Positions 11,808 to 23,262 of a stretch of DNA of 64,000 nt are shown piece by piece. Source of the DNA: Diospyros lotus (taxonomy: Eukaryota > Streptophyta > Magnoliopsida > Ericales > Ebenaceae); contig NC_068349.1 in the NCBI RefSeq assembly GCF_014633365.1, positions 20,722,753 to 20,786,752 of the forward strand, written 5' to 3'. Position numbers and translations under genes: made by a program. Every line of letters starts with the position of its first letter. The stretch's first letter is position 1. The notes under the pieces were generated by a model. It worked only from the letters and a program-made list of their open reading frames with translations. It was not told the origin of the DNA and made no database searches.

Positions 11808-14372
11808 AGGGGAAGTATTAATTGATCTAATCCATTGTAAATCATGGATGTAAGTGCATGTACCAAATTGCATGATCAAGACATATTTATACAAAGAAAG
11901 ATAGTGAATGTGGTGTCTATGAATGTGTGTGATACATATTTTTCATTTATATATATGTATATATATATATATGTCTGGCTTGTTTTGCAGCAACCGTGCT
12001 ACACGATAAGTAGATCGAAATTTGAGCTTAACTTGCACTGGGGGAGCTAGGGGCATGGTACCCCTTGTGCTCAAGTTAAATCCAGAAAATCTTTCATATC
12101 TAAAGCTGAGACCTATCTAGGAACTTGGGTCTCAACCTTTCTCCCTAATTTTATTAATCTTCGCACACTCATTAGACCATTGTTATCCTCTAGATTTATA
12201 AGTGCAAACTAGAGAAAGGCATATTTAAGTCAAACAAAATTAGACTAGTAATTCAAGACATGGAAGTTACACAATTATCATTGCCAGCCTTAACACCGTG
12301 TGAAGTACTCTCACCTGGCTTCATCTCACCCATGTTTCATCTCGAAGAAATTCAGTGCTTACACTTACAGGCAACCTATAATTTTGGCTAAGATTGGCCA
12401 TGTGTAACCTCCATCGACTCCTTATCATCTCAAGGCTTACGATGCTCCTATAAGAAACCCTTTAGATTTGTTAATCTTAAAGTTGAAGGTCCATCTGGTA
12501 ATAAAGTCCTTTGCACTCACCTATACTATATCAGGTATCTCATATGTAACCCCCACGGGCGTAGCACGGTTGGTTTTTAGGTAGCAGATTGCACCCAAGG
12601 ATGCAAGTTTGAGGCATGGCATCCGCAGTGTGGGAGTTTCACCCTCATGTGGGGGTGACTCCTTGTGGGCACCATGCACTGTGCCTTCTACCTGGTGCGC
12701 TGTCGTGTACCGTGATTAACCCCTCCCACGTGCATGGGGCAGTGTGGGGGGGGGGGGGCTTTAAGGTGAGGGATTTTACCTTTGCACCCAAGGTATCTCA
12801 TATGCATCCCACTGGAAAAGCTAGCATCTATCTGCACGCTAGCCCGAGGTAGTGCATCACCTTAATAATTCTTTTATTCCTTATTGTCAAATCCCTTAAG
12901 AACAAGGACAAACAGTGAGAGTATCCTTTAAATGAATGTGTCTCGCACCATCTTTGAATTGCAAACGTAGGCAGAACGTCAAATTGTTAAAAAAAAAATA
13001 TTGATACGAATATTCTCTCTCTAATTACGGACGTAGGCATTACATCGAATCATAAAAACAAAATATTGGTATTCTTTCTCTAATTACGAACGTCGACAAA
13101 ATGTTGAACCACTGAAACAAAATATTACAATTCTCTCTCTCTAATTGCAGACGTAGGTGTTACGCTAAACTGCAAAAATAAAATATTAGTATTCTTTCTC
13201 TAATTGAAAACATAGGCAAAACGCCAAACCCTTCAAACAAAATATTAGTATTCTCTCTCTCTAGTAGCGGACGTAGGCAAAGTACCAAATCACTCAATCA
13301 AAATAGAGTGCTACAACACACGCCCTATGCCACTAGGTAGAGCCCACTTCCTTTCACCTAGTCAAATCTTACTCATACGGGCCTTCTCTCATGATCCCGT
13401 GAAAACCAGTTTAATTTGTCTTTGGACTCAAAGACCGAGGGTGGTGCCCCTTCCTAACTATTATTTTTCTACCTTATATATATCGATGAAAGGAGTAGGG
13501 TTTATTGAACAATGACTTAGCCACAACCAATCAACATTTCTTTTATGTAGGTCCACTAGTATTTATCCCCTGTACCACACTAGGGCACCTAGTGGGCATG
13601 TTTACGCTTCTCTATCGGGCAGACCTTTCTCAAGGAGACTCTACTTATTTCGGCAATCCTCCCTTTAGTGTCCCATGAGGAATGCACTGGACGAACCATT
13701 CTCATTGCTCCTTAATGATGAACTAAAAGTCTCATAAGATTAAATGATCGAGGAATAGTGGCGACGACCATAAAACCTCAATGAGATCTGCGAGTCTAAG
13801 GTAATTCGGGGAATTGGGCATGTTCATTACCCCTAGTCATGGTGAAGGCAGTGATACCCCCGCTGGCTTCTCACTCTGGATGCTTAATGGAAGTCTATAT
13901 CATATTCATGCTTTAGATGCTTAATGGGACTCTATATCTCACAGTACCTCAATAAGTACATTGTTATTCATGCAATCATTTCCTGCTTACGTAATTTTCA
14001 TAATACAACTGCTCTACCCCCCCAAAAGTTGGGGCAAACCGGCATCCCCAAGACAATTACACTAGGAAGCTGAGTTTTCTTTGTGTGTATGTGTGTGCAC
14101 AGGTATATGTGAAACATACAACTCCCATTTGAGATAATTAAGCCCTATGCGTAATTATCGGCCTTTAGGTGTTTAGTAACTTTACATAAGTTGCTATCCT
14201 ATTTTACTTTTATGCATGCATACATACATGTGTGAAACACATGCATACACACCAAGCCTATTTGCTTAGCTGTTGAAATGCCCATCTTTCCCAAAAGCAC
14301 TCATTTCATTGATATATGTGAACCTTAGAGTACATTAGTCAAAATGAGTCACAAAATAAATCCAAAAACATA
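11808..14372. other. G1 interior, second part; no recognisable protein
   Basis: Carries TA and GT microsatellites (about 11945-11972, 14075-14100), a G-run at 12747-12757, the tandem array described separately and several short unrecognised frames (12616-12852, 13327-13515). Continuity with 10631 is supported by the solo-LTR flanks, and with 21670 by the CACTA TSD. Confidence 0.5.
12956..13310. repeat. Tandem array, six copies of a roughly 60-bp unit
   Basis: Each unit has the order CTCTCTCTAATTACGGACGTAG, then a variable CG-containing stretch, then AAACAAAATATTAGTATTC. Copies start near 12958, 13024, 13083, 13144, 13203 and 13262. They differ mainly at CG and TG positions. Confidence 0.85.
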
Positions 14373-14389
14373 CACTACAAGAAAACAGT

Positions 14390-14690
14390 CAATTTGAGAT
14401 GGATTTTGAGACGGATTTTGGTCTGTCGCTAAAACCTCCGTCGGTAAATTTGAGACGGCTTTTGAGACCGATCAGAGACGGATTTAGAGACGGATTATTT
14501 CCGTCTCTATTTGAGACGAATTTAGAGACTGTTTTTTTCTGTCTCTGTTTGAGACTGATTTAGAGACGGATTTTTCCATCTCTATCAGAGACGAATTTAG
14601 AGACGGATTTGGAGAGGAATTCTTGAAGCAATTTGAGACGGATTTAGAGACGGATTTTTTCTGTCTCAAAATCCGTCTCTATTTTAAATT
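14390..14690. repeat. Left subterminal repeats of the CACTA element
   Basis: About fifteen copies of GAGACGGATTT and variants in both orientations, the likely binding sites of the element's accessory protein. Confidence 0.9.
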
Positions 14691-14895
14691 TAATTAAAAA
14701 AAATATCTTTATAAAATTTTATATATAAACCTGATATACACAATATAAATAATGCAAAAACCTGATATAAACAGTATTAAATCCATACAATATTAAATTC
14801 ATACAAGAAATCCATACAACATTAATAAAACACATCGTCCATGAACAATGAAAATAATACAATGTAATATCTATCCATGGCAATGGCAGATCCTC

Positions 14896-15318
14896 CTAAT
14901 GATCCGAAGGATTTGAGGGCAGTGGTAATCTTTCTTCTATGGCTGACAAACGATGGGTCAATGGTTGTATAGCTGCGCTAACAGCTTGTTGAATTTGGTC
15001 AGCAAGTGAGATAGACGACGACTGTGGAGGCAGTGGCGATGGTGACAACATATGATAAGAACCGGGAATAACGTATGCTTCTGACCCCATCCCATATACA
15101 CGACCCTTCTTTTTCCCGCCTGCAACCTCTAACCATAATGATATCTCATCAAAAGCTGGCTGCGAGGGCTGTTCGGCAGCGTCACTATCTTCTGTTGGGC
15201 CAATTGCTGATGATTGTGATGATGCATCATGTTGGCGCATCTGGAAGTCAGCCTGCAAGTACATGGAGTAAGTTATACTATCAAAACTGTCAGTTAAGAA
15301 GAATAGAATATAAGACAC
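14896..15318 (-). pseudogene. CACTA accessory protein (Ptta/En/Spm type), C-terminal exon
   Basis: The longest frame here holds a Q- and S-rich stretch, then SLWLEVAGGKKKGRVYGMGSE, a proline- and serine-rich linker, and a C-terminal helix reading IQQAVSAAIQPLTHRLSAIEERL. The GRVYGMGSE phrase and terminal helix are typical of the C-terminus of plant Ptta/En/Spm (Transposase_24) proteins. These are DNA-binding partners of the catalytic transposase and probably recognise the subterminal repeats. The first part of the frame (toward 15318) reads like intron and should be excluded. It pairs with the upstream exon at 15489-15785. The full gene would start further right, possibly in the GC-rich block near 17.1-17.5 kb. 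Confidence 0.7.
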
Positions 15319-15488
15319 AAGTATTGTTGTATATTTACATAAGTTTCCTCAGATCTACTATCAACAAATCCTGATTTATCCTTCCTTTGGTGTGTCGCAA
15401 TAAATAATTCAGCCTGTGTAGGTGGGCGACCAAGTAGCTTAGACTGCAAGGGACAAAATAAAGTGTTCATGCAACCATACTTAAGTAA

Positions 15489-15785
15489 TTAAGTATAATG
15501 AAAATAACAAAAAATATCAAATATTACCAGTCTCTTCTTATGTTCAGACATAGGGATGGAACCACATGTATGTTTACTACCTCCAACATCTGAAGACCGA
15601 TTTCTCTTGGCCTTTTCTGATTTGTTTTTAAATTCTGGACTATTCCAATACTCCTGGAGTGCTTCAAATACAACAGGACACATCCAAGATGGTTTTTTTG
15701 GCAAGTCCCTCCTCACACGGAACAAAAGGTCAGTCAAACGATCAGAAGCCGTCTTTTCAAAATTTATCCTTATTTTATTTTCCAA
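15489..15785 (-). pseudogene. CACTA Transposase_24 domain exon
   Basis: The frame contains WMCPVVFEALQEYWNSPEF, then KNKSEKAKRNRSSDVGGSKH and an SIPMSEHKKRL tail. This order (aromatic Y-W, KS-x-x-AK-x-NR, GGS-x-H-TCGS) is the signature of the plant Transposase_24 family. The exon lies just upstream, in minus-strand terms, of the C-terminal exon at 14896-15318, and the phrase EHKKRL is where these proteins normally continue across an intron. No stop interrupts the recognisable part. The upstream boundary is uncertain. Confidence 0.8.
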
Positions 15786-16099
15786 TTCAGTCTCCCAAGA
15801 CCAATTCTTCTGTAATGTAAAGAAAAATAAAATTTAAACAAAATAAAAAGTTAAATCAATCAATACTCCTACAATCTCTCCAGTCTATGTAGTTTCAACA
15901 GGGACATGAAAAGAAAACATTACAATCACAAAACGAAAACAAACCAAAGTAGTGGATTTGAAGTTACATGAACATGCTGATTTGTTATATATATAGTAAG
16001 ATCTAATTTTCATTTATCATAGGATGTGATGAAGAAAAATACTGGAATGTATATAATGTTGGAAAGTCTGCTGAGGTGAACCTAGTGAGGTGCCACAAC

Positions 16100-16174
16100 A
16101 AAATTGGGCAAGTGTGCAGCCTCCCAGTTGATCCTATAGACTTCAACTGGGAGGCTGCACACTTGCCCAATTTT
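16100..16174. repeat. Perfect 32-bp inverted repeat with 11-nt loop
   Basis: Arms 16100-16131 and 16143-16174 are exact reverse complements, separated by TCCTATAGACT. The stem starts AAAATTGGGCAAGTGTGCAG. It lies inside the CACTA element, away from its subterminal repeats. Confidence 0.95.
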
Positions 16175-17069
16175 GATCATCAATGCTGTCTGCTTATAAT
16201 CAAGTGCCGAAAGAGATGGATAGAACAAGAGATTGACATCAAGCCATGTATTTATTTCTTTCCCTTTGCTTGAAGAACACTGGTGCCAGCTTCTCACTGA
16301 TAAAACAAATACGTTGTCAGGACATCCCTGCTTTTTGACAGATTGTAATTGTATTGTTTGGTTTACAATTGAGTAGCTGGATTTAGATGAAAAAGAAAAC
16401 TATTAACTCCGATATTCATGTTTATACATTATCATTAACATATTGTCACCTTATATTTAGATCATTTTTGTTTATGAGAAGCTTATCAACATTTCTCTAC
16501 CCCAGGGCTGCAAGTTGGAGTACTTGATTTATCATTATGGCTTTTGGTCGATTCATACGAGTTACACTCAATTTGAGTCAATCGCATGAATCAAAACATA
16601 TTCCTATATGCAACCGGAGAACAACGTGAGATGCTACCGAATTTTTGTATCATGCATGAGTAAATTAATGCGTATCCACCAGGCACACAACACAACATCA
16701 AATTTCCAGACTGTCGAACTAGACAATTCAGTGACCTCCTCGCTCCATCGAGGAAGTCACCAAACGGGAATCTAAGGCTAACTTCCAACAAATCTAACTA
16801 AATTGCTAAAAATTATTTAATTAATTATATTCTTTATTTAATATTACTTCCTTTTAAAGTCCAACAGAGTCTCCCCTCTTATTAAAACTAATAATTAATC
16901 TAACAATTAAAAATAGTATAAATTTTGACTCAAACTAACCCATAACTTGATGAGTGTCTTCTTAATCTAACAATCTGTGGACATCTACATCAGTTGCAAT
17001 CAAATAACCATCAAATCTAAAGAGCCAAAAAAGTTAAAAAACAGAGAAATAAAAACAAAAAAGTTAAAA

Positions 17070-17600
17070 AACTTACCAGAAGTTGAAGTGGAGGCTGCGA
17101 CGCTATGACTGGCGGAGGCGGAGGCTGAAGTGGACGCTGCGACGACGAAGACGATCGAAGGCTGAAGTGGAGGCTGTGACGCTGCGACCGGCGGAGGCGG
17201 AAGCGGAAGTTCAGAGAGTGTGAGAGAGAGAGACAGAGAAAGAGCGAGCGGAGGAAGAGTGAGAGAGAGAATGGGAGTTTAGGAAGCGGGGATGACGACC
17301 GAAGGCGGTGGAAGAACCAGACCTTGAGGCAGCCGCGATGATGACTGGAGGCCGATTAGGAGGTGATGACGACGACCGAAGGGAGGAGACGAAGGCGCCG
17401 GCGACGACTAAAGGTGGGAGACGAAGGAAGAAGCTGAGGCAGAGGCGGAGACGGAGACGGAGACGTCGGGCGTGAGATAAAAGAGAAAGAGAGGGAGGAG
17501 CTAGGGTTTTGAGGGAAAGGATTTGGGGGTCGTGACTCGTGAGATAGGGATTTGAGGGAAAGAGGGAATGAGAGAGGGAAAGGAGGATTTAGGGATTTTA
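17070..17600 (-). other. GC-rich purine block, possible 5' end of the CACTA gene
   Basis: This GC-rich island in an otherwise very AT-rich element has degenerate GGCGGAGGC and GGAGACGGAGAC repeats and GAGAGA runs. On the minus strand it is CT- and GCC-rich, as expected for a promoter and leader of the minus-strand CACTA gene. No start codon or conserved protein can be assigned. Confidence 0.4.
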
Positions 17601-18239
17601 ATTTTTTTTAAAATAATTAATTATTAATTAAATTTTAATAATTTTTTAAGTACTGCCCTGGTTTATAAAATATTAAAAAAATTATAATTTTTATTAAAAA
17701 ATAACATAATTTATTATTAGATATACTTTTTAATAATAAATGATACAACAATAGCTTTTTACTTTCTCATTTGTATATATATTTTTCTATTATTAGATAT
17801 ATTTTTGCAACGATAATCTTTATTATATATCCTTTCTTGAATATCAAATGTTATTTTAATATTTTCACATTTATGTATATATTTACCATTTATATTTTTT
17901 AACTAAAAAAATCTCAATGATCTAAATACAAAGGATAATGATAACATCAAAATTAGTTGTCCAAATTGATTGTCAAGTTAATAAAAAAATAAAAAATAAA
18001 ATGTCAAATAAATTATTATGTAAATAAATAAAAAATAAACTATCAAATATTTTATTATATTTTAAGTTTGGGAGTGTCATAATACTTGAAAAGTAATCAA
18101 ATAAATATTTAATCTTGAATCAAATTAGTTAATAAACTTTATAATAGTACAATAATAAATTATTTTACTTTTAAACTATTTTATTTTTATAAAAACGCTC
18201 GTATTTTTGAGTTTCAATACCATTCATTCTCCTACCAAC

Positions 18240-20100
18240 ATACTCAATTAACAAAAAAAAGAATAAAAATAATTAAATATATATAAAAATTAGTTGAATA
18301 AGATATATATCTTTAAAAATAATTCAATCAACTAATTTAATAAGATATATATCTTTAAAAATTAGTTAAATTTATATAAAGATATATGCATCTTTTTAAA
18401 AATAATTTATTAAATAAACTCAACTAATTTATTTTTAAAAAGAATTAACTAATTTAATTTATTTAAACATAAATGTATCTTTTTAAAAGAATTAACTAAT
18501 TTATTTATTAAATAAATTCAACTAATAAGATATATGTATCTTTTAAAAAAGAATTTATTTATTTAAAATTTTTATTTTATTTTATTATAATAAAAAAATT
18601 AATTAAAAAAAAAAACTTCCCCCAAAAGCCAGCTTTCAGGAAACACTGGGTTCCTCGAAAGCTGGCTTTCGGGGAACATTTTGATAGTAAAAAAAAATTA
18701 AAATTAAAATTAGTTATTTTATTTTATTAAATTATTTAAAAATATATATACTTAAAATTAGTTATTCAATCAACTAATTTAATAAGATATATATATTTAA
18801 AAATTAATTAAATTTATTTAAAGATATATGTATCTTTTTAAAAATAATTTATTAAATAAATTCAACTAATTTATTTTTTAAAAAAATTAACTAATTTAAT
18901 TTATTTAAGGTTGGATGTATCTTTTTAAAAGAATTAACTAATTTATTTATTAAATAAATTCAACTAATAAGATATATGTATCTTTTTAAAAAGAATTTAT
19001 TTATTTTATTTTCTTATAATAAAAAAGTAATTAAAATAAAAAAATTTTCCTGAAAGTTGGCTTTTGGGGAACCCACTGTGCCCCGACCTCCAGCTTTCGG
19101 GGAACCCAGCGTTCCCCGAAAGCTGGGGGTCAGGAACGCCTCCGATAGCTGGCTTTCGGGGAACGCTGGGTTCCCAGAAAGCTGGAGGTCGGGGCACGCT
19201 GGCTTTCGGGGAATTTTTTTTATTTTAATTACTTGTTTTATTATAATAAAATAAAATAAAATAAATTCTTTTTAAAAAGATACATATATCTTATTAGTTG
19301 AATTTATTTAATAAATAAATTAGTAAATTCTTTTAAAAAGATACATCCATCTTTAAATAAATTAAATTAGTTAATTTTTTTAAAAATAAATTAGTTGAAT
19401 TTATTTAATAAATTATTTTTTTAAAAATACATATATCTTTAAATAAATTCAATTAGTTTTTAAAGATATATATCTTATTAAATTAATTAATTGAATAACT
19501 AATTTTAAATATATGTATTTTTAAATAATTTAATAAAATAAAATAACTAATTTTAAATTTTTTTTTACTATCAAAATTTGTTCCCCGAAAGGAACCCATT
19601 GTTTCCCAAAAGCTGGCTTTTGGGGAAAGGTTTGTTTTTTATTTTAATTTTTTTAATAAAATAAAATAAATAAATAAATTCTTTTTAAAAAAAGATATAT
19701 ATATCTTATTAAATTAGTTGATTGAATAATTAATTTTAAATATATATATTTTTAATTAATTTAATAAAATAAAATAACTAATTTTAAATTATTTTTGACA
19801 ATCAACATGTTCCCCGAGAGCTAACTTTCGGGGAACCCACTGTTTCTCGAAAGTTGGCTTTTGGGAAGTTTTTTTTTTTTTAATTAATTTTTTATTATAA
19901 TAAATTAAAATATAAATATAAATAAATAAATTCTTTTTAAAAAGATACATATATCTTATTAGTTGAATTTATTTAATAAATTATTTTTAAAAAGATACAT
20001 ATATCTTTAAATTAGTTGATTGAATAACTAATTTTAAGTATATGTATCTTTAAATAATTTAATAAGATAAATTAACTAATTTTAAATTTTTTAGAGTATC
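18240..20100. repeat. Large inverted-repeat array within the CACTA element
   Basis: AT-rich blocks of about 350 bp that include AACTAATAAGATATATGTATC are arranged as two direct copies on the left (about 18260-18600 and 18700-19030) and inverted copies on the right (about 19240-19560, with more at 19670-19790 and 19900-20090). Symmetry is centred near 19130. Palindromic GC-rich boxes of the form TTCCCCGAAAGC...GCTTTCGGGGAA sit between the blocks (18620-18680, 19045-19215, 19580-19630, 19810-19865). The long open frames over the boxes are by-products. Confidence 0.9.
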
Positions 20101-21129
20101 CAAAATTTCATGATAATTTAAAATTTAAAATTAGTTAAAAATTTTATAATTAGTTAATTTATAATTATTTAAAATACAGATATTTAAAAATAATTTATTT
20201 ATTTAATTTAATTTTATTATAATAAATTATCTCTGTATGTTTGTATATATATATATATATACATATTTGTGTGTGCGCTCATTGGGAGAGAGAGATGGAG
20301 AGATGGGTGAGAGAGAAAGAAATGGGTATAATGAGAGAGAAAGAGAGATGGAATGACTGTGAAGACTAAAAAAGAGAAGGAAAATAATATGGTGGGGTGA
20401 CAAAAGGGTAAAATATGATTTTTGAAAAATGATGAAAAAGTTTGGTGAAAAAACACTGCTAAGAGTAAAACCTATCATCCTTAAATAAATGGACAGTTCT
20501 TAGATTTCTCAAAAGAAAAATATGATAAATTAATTATAAACTGACACATGGACTACTATTTTAAATTAGTATGAAATATTTATATTAAAGAATAATAAGT
20601 CACGTGCCGATATTCATGAGATGAATATAATAGATATATGGATAAATGTTAGTTGAACATCTATTGAATGTGACACGACTCGCATAGGTAGTACCATTTT
20701 TTTTTGTTGATTCATATTAGAAAATTATTTATATATTTATTATTGAATGTCTATAATTTTTTATTTAACATTTTTTTAATTAATTTAAAGGTGTTTTTAA
20801 TTAATTAATCATCTTAAATTTTAGATTAATTAACTTTTAATTTAATTATTTTTTAATATTTGATTTCCCCATTTTACGTCCTCAAAATTTAAAATGTAAT
20901 GTATGTTTAGTATATATTTTATTTATAGAGTTTTATAATATTAAAATGTAGTGTATTACTAATTAAAATGTAATGTATATATTATTAATATTAATTACTA
21001 ATTAAAATGGAGTGTGTGTTTTACAAAATTTTATATTTAGTTTACATTTTTTAATATATTTTTTTATTATCTATATATTTAAATAAACTTTCAATAGATT
21101 TTAAATTAAATAATTATATTTAATTGCTA

Positions 21130-21655
21130 ATTAGAGATGGATTTAGAGACGGAAAAAATCAGTCTCTAATTATAATAATCAAATCCAAGAAAACCCATTT
21201 CTAATTAGAGATGAATTTTTTTCCGTCTCTAATTAGTAACGGATTTAGAGACGAAAAAATATCCGTCTCTAAATTTTGAGATGGAATGTTTTCCGTCTCA
21301 AATTAAAGATGGATTAAGAGATGCAAAAAAAAATCGTCTCTAATTAGAGACGGAAAAAATTATGTCTCAAATTTTAGAGACGGATTTGTTCTGTCTCTAA
21401 ATCTGTCTCAAAATAGAAACAGAATCCTTTCCGTCTCTAAATTCGTCTGCAATTAGAGACGGATTTTTTTCCGTCTCTAAATCCGTCTTTAATTTGAGGC
21501 TGATTTATTTTCGTCTGTAATTCCGTCTCAAAATAGAGACAGAATTGTTTTCGTCTCTAAATCCGTCTGAAATTAGAGACGGATTTTTTCCGTCTCAAAA
21601 TCCATCTCTATTTGCAACGGAAAAATCCGTCTCAAAAATCCGTCTCTAAATCACT
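21130..21655. repeat. Right subterminal repeats of the CACTA element
   Basis: About twenty-five copies of GAGACGGATTT and variants in both orientations, mirroring the left end. Confidence 0.9.
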
Positions 21656-21669
21656 GTTTTCTTGTAGTG

Positions 21670-23262
21670 ATAAAAAACACAAAATAATCCTATCCTAAGG
21701 TTGTGAGTGAGAAGGATTGCCTTTAGAAAGGGCAATTGAAGTCCCTGCTTGTCCTTCCTCCATGATTTCTAGGCTCGTTAGGTTAATGTTTACCAAAGCT
21801 TCGATTATCTATGGCGCATCTCCCGTAGTAGAGCCTGGAGGTACCTGAGGTCCCAAAGCCGATTCAGGCACAAACGGACTCCATGGATCGGTAAGGATAA
21901 ATAGGTCATCCTCCTGACCAGCCTTTAAATAATCTACCTGTGTAGTCAGTTTTGGGTAGCCAAACTCCCGCCAATCAAGGATACCATAGCTTAACAACCT
22001 TGGCATGAAAACTAGCTCTAGATGGATATCCTCGGGACACACCTTCTCTAAGTTGCCTTGGCCTAAGTAAAAGCCATACTTCATGAAACTTGAGGTGTAC
22101 TCTTCTTTTCTCTCATGGAATTCACGAGAGAGCCTATACTCATTCACTACTGCTGCTTGAATGACGTTAATGCCCACCTCCTTCAACCTTCCATTCTGCC
22201 TCCTAGAGCCGGACACACAGGTTCTTTGTCCCTTCCATCATGCACTTGTTCTCCTCTATTAGTGTAACGTTGGTAATTCAAAGAGCCACAATGATCTTTT
22301 GTTGCTCTTCTACCTCGCACCTTATTTGTTCGTTCTCATCCTTGAAGGAGTTTCTCTCCCTCATTATTCTGTCAACACCTTACTCAACGTCTTGGACTCA
22401 ATCCTTGCAACCCTCAAGGTCCCTGACCCGATGCTTGAGGTGACTTCTTTCTACACAAAGGCGAAGGCCTTCCCCTATCCACTTTTTCCTGTCCACCTCG
22501 GCCTTGGCAAGTTTAGCCCACAAGCTCACAGTAATAGCGACTTTCCTTTGGACACTCTACATAAGAAACCAAACCAAGAATTAGACCTTGAGCAATATTC
22601 TAACTTGAGTATCAAAACCAAAAAATGCTTACCTCGACCAAGCGTTGCTCTGCAAGGTCCAAAGCCTTCAATATGTGCCTTGTGAAGTCTCACTCATCGA
22701 GTGACATAAATCAACTTAGCTCACACACCTGGCTATGTCACCAAACCATGTCAAGAAGCCCCAGGTGCACTTGGAATTTGTGCCTCTTCAATTGCTTGTG
22801 TGGGAGGGGGATTTCCCCTTCATGAATTGACCCCATGTCAAGAAAGAATGGTATATATGCTCTGGACTTTGTCTCCAACTCCTAACAGGGCGGTCACTTC
22901 ATTTGTTGAGGGGGTGGAAATCGGCACGCAGATTAGTGTTGGCTGTGATACCTCTCCAACTGAGCTTGGTCCTATTGCACCCTCGCTTCCTTCTCAACCT
23001 TCACCTCTACTGTAGGCCTAACCCTAGTAGCTTCCAAGGTATCCTACGTCCCTGGGCTCAATGGAGAAGCTGGACCTAACAACTCTCCTTCCTCAAAGTT
23101 CCCACCAGAAGCTTGCAGAGGGAATCTCCCCCTTCTTGGCGGAGGGTAGATAAAAAATGTCACCTGGTAACAGGTTCACGATTGTCCCCGTGAGGCTGGT
23201 GCCTTCTCCTTCCACCCTGGCTTTTTTTCTTCTGTGAGCCAAGGGAATCTCCCCCTTCTTAG
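21670..23262 (-). pseudogene. G1 antisense ORF, C-terminal half (decayed)
   Basis: On the minus strand, opposite to the LTR direction, the frame at 21809-22216 contains YRLSREFHERKEEYTSSFMK followed by YGFYLGQGNLEKVCPEDIHL. This is similar in layout to the frame at 46904-47167 in G2 (YQLSKECYLKKVEFSSAFVK then YGFYL). It resembles the region after the coiled coil in plant retroelement proteins annotated as putative gypsy-type transposon or Transposase_28-like. Further upstream (to 23262) are lysine-rich phrases such as KKGEIPLAHRRKKARVEGEG. The GGGAATCTCCCCCTTCTT phrase occurs twice (about 23121 and 23242). The function of such extra ORFs is unknown. The frame is broken and split by the insertion at 23263. 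Confidence 0.5.

Larger units (their letters stand above)
14373..21669 (-). mobile_element. Complete CACTA (En/Spm) transposon, 7.3 kb, TSD ATA
   Basis: The left end is CACTACAAGAAAACAGT and the right end is its exact reverse complement, a 17-bp perfect terminal inverted repeat with near-identity continuing inward. ATA flanks both sides (14370-14372 and 21670-21672), the 3-bp duplication expected of CACTA elements. Subterminal arrays of the motif GAGACGGATTT fill both ends. A decayed Transposase_24-type gene lies on the minus strand near the left end. No TNPD-like catalytic transposase is recognisable. It was probably mobilised in trans. Confidence 0.95.

Noticed and set aside
16549..16592. 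Second hairpin (GATTCATACGAG...GCATGAATC) near the perfect 32-bp stem
   Set aside because: The arms pair with several mismatches and a short loop, which is common in AT-rich DNA; not strong enough to list as a feature.
19006..19254. Open frames rich in PRPPAFGEPSVPRK on both strands
   Set aside because: They are translations of the palindromic GC boxes in the CACTA; both strands are open because the boxes are palindromic and contain no stops.
20217..20478. Minus-strand frame with leucine/serine-rich, membrane-like sequence
   Set aside because: It is produced by GAGAGA and TATA microsatellites; no signal or conserved motif.
22240..23015. Plus-strand frames opposite the G1 antisense ORF
   Set aside because: They are mirror frames of decayed minus-strand coding sequence; the minus strand carries the similarity to G2.
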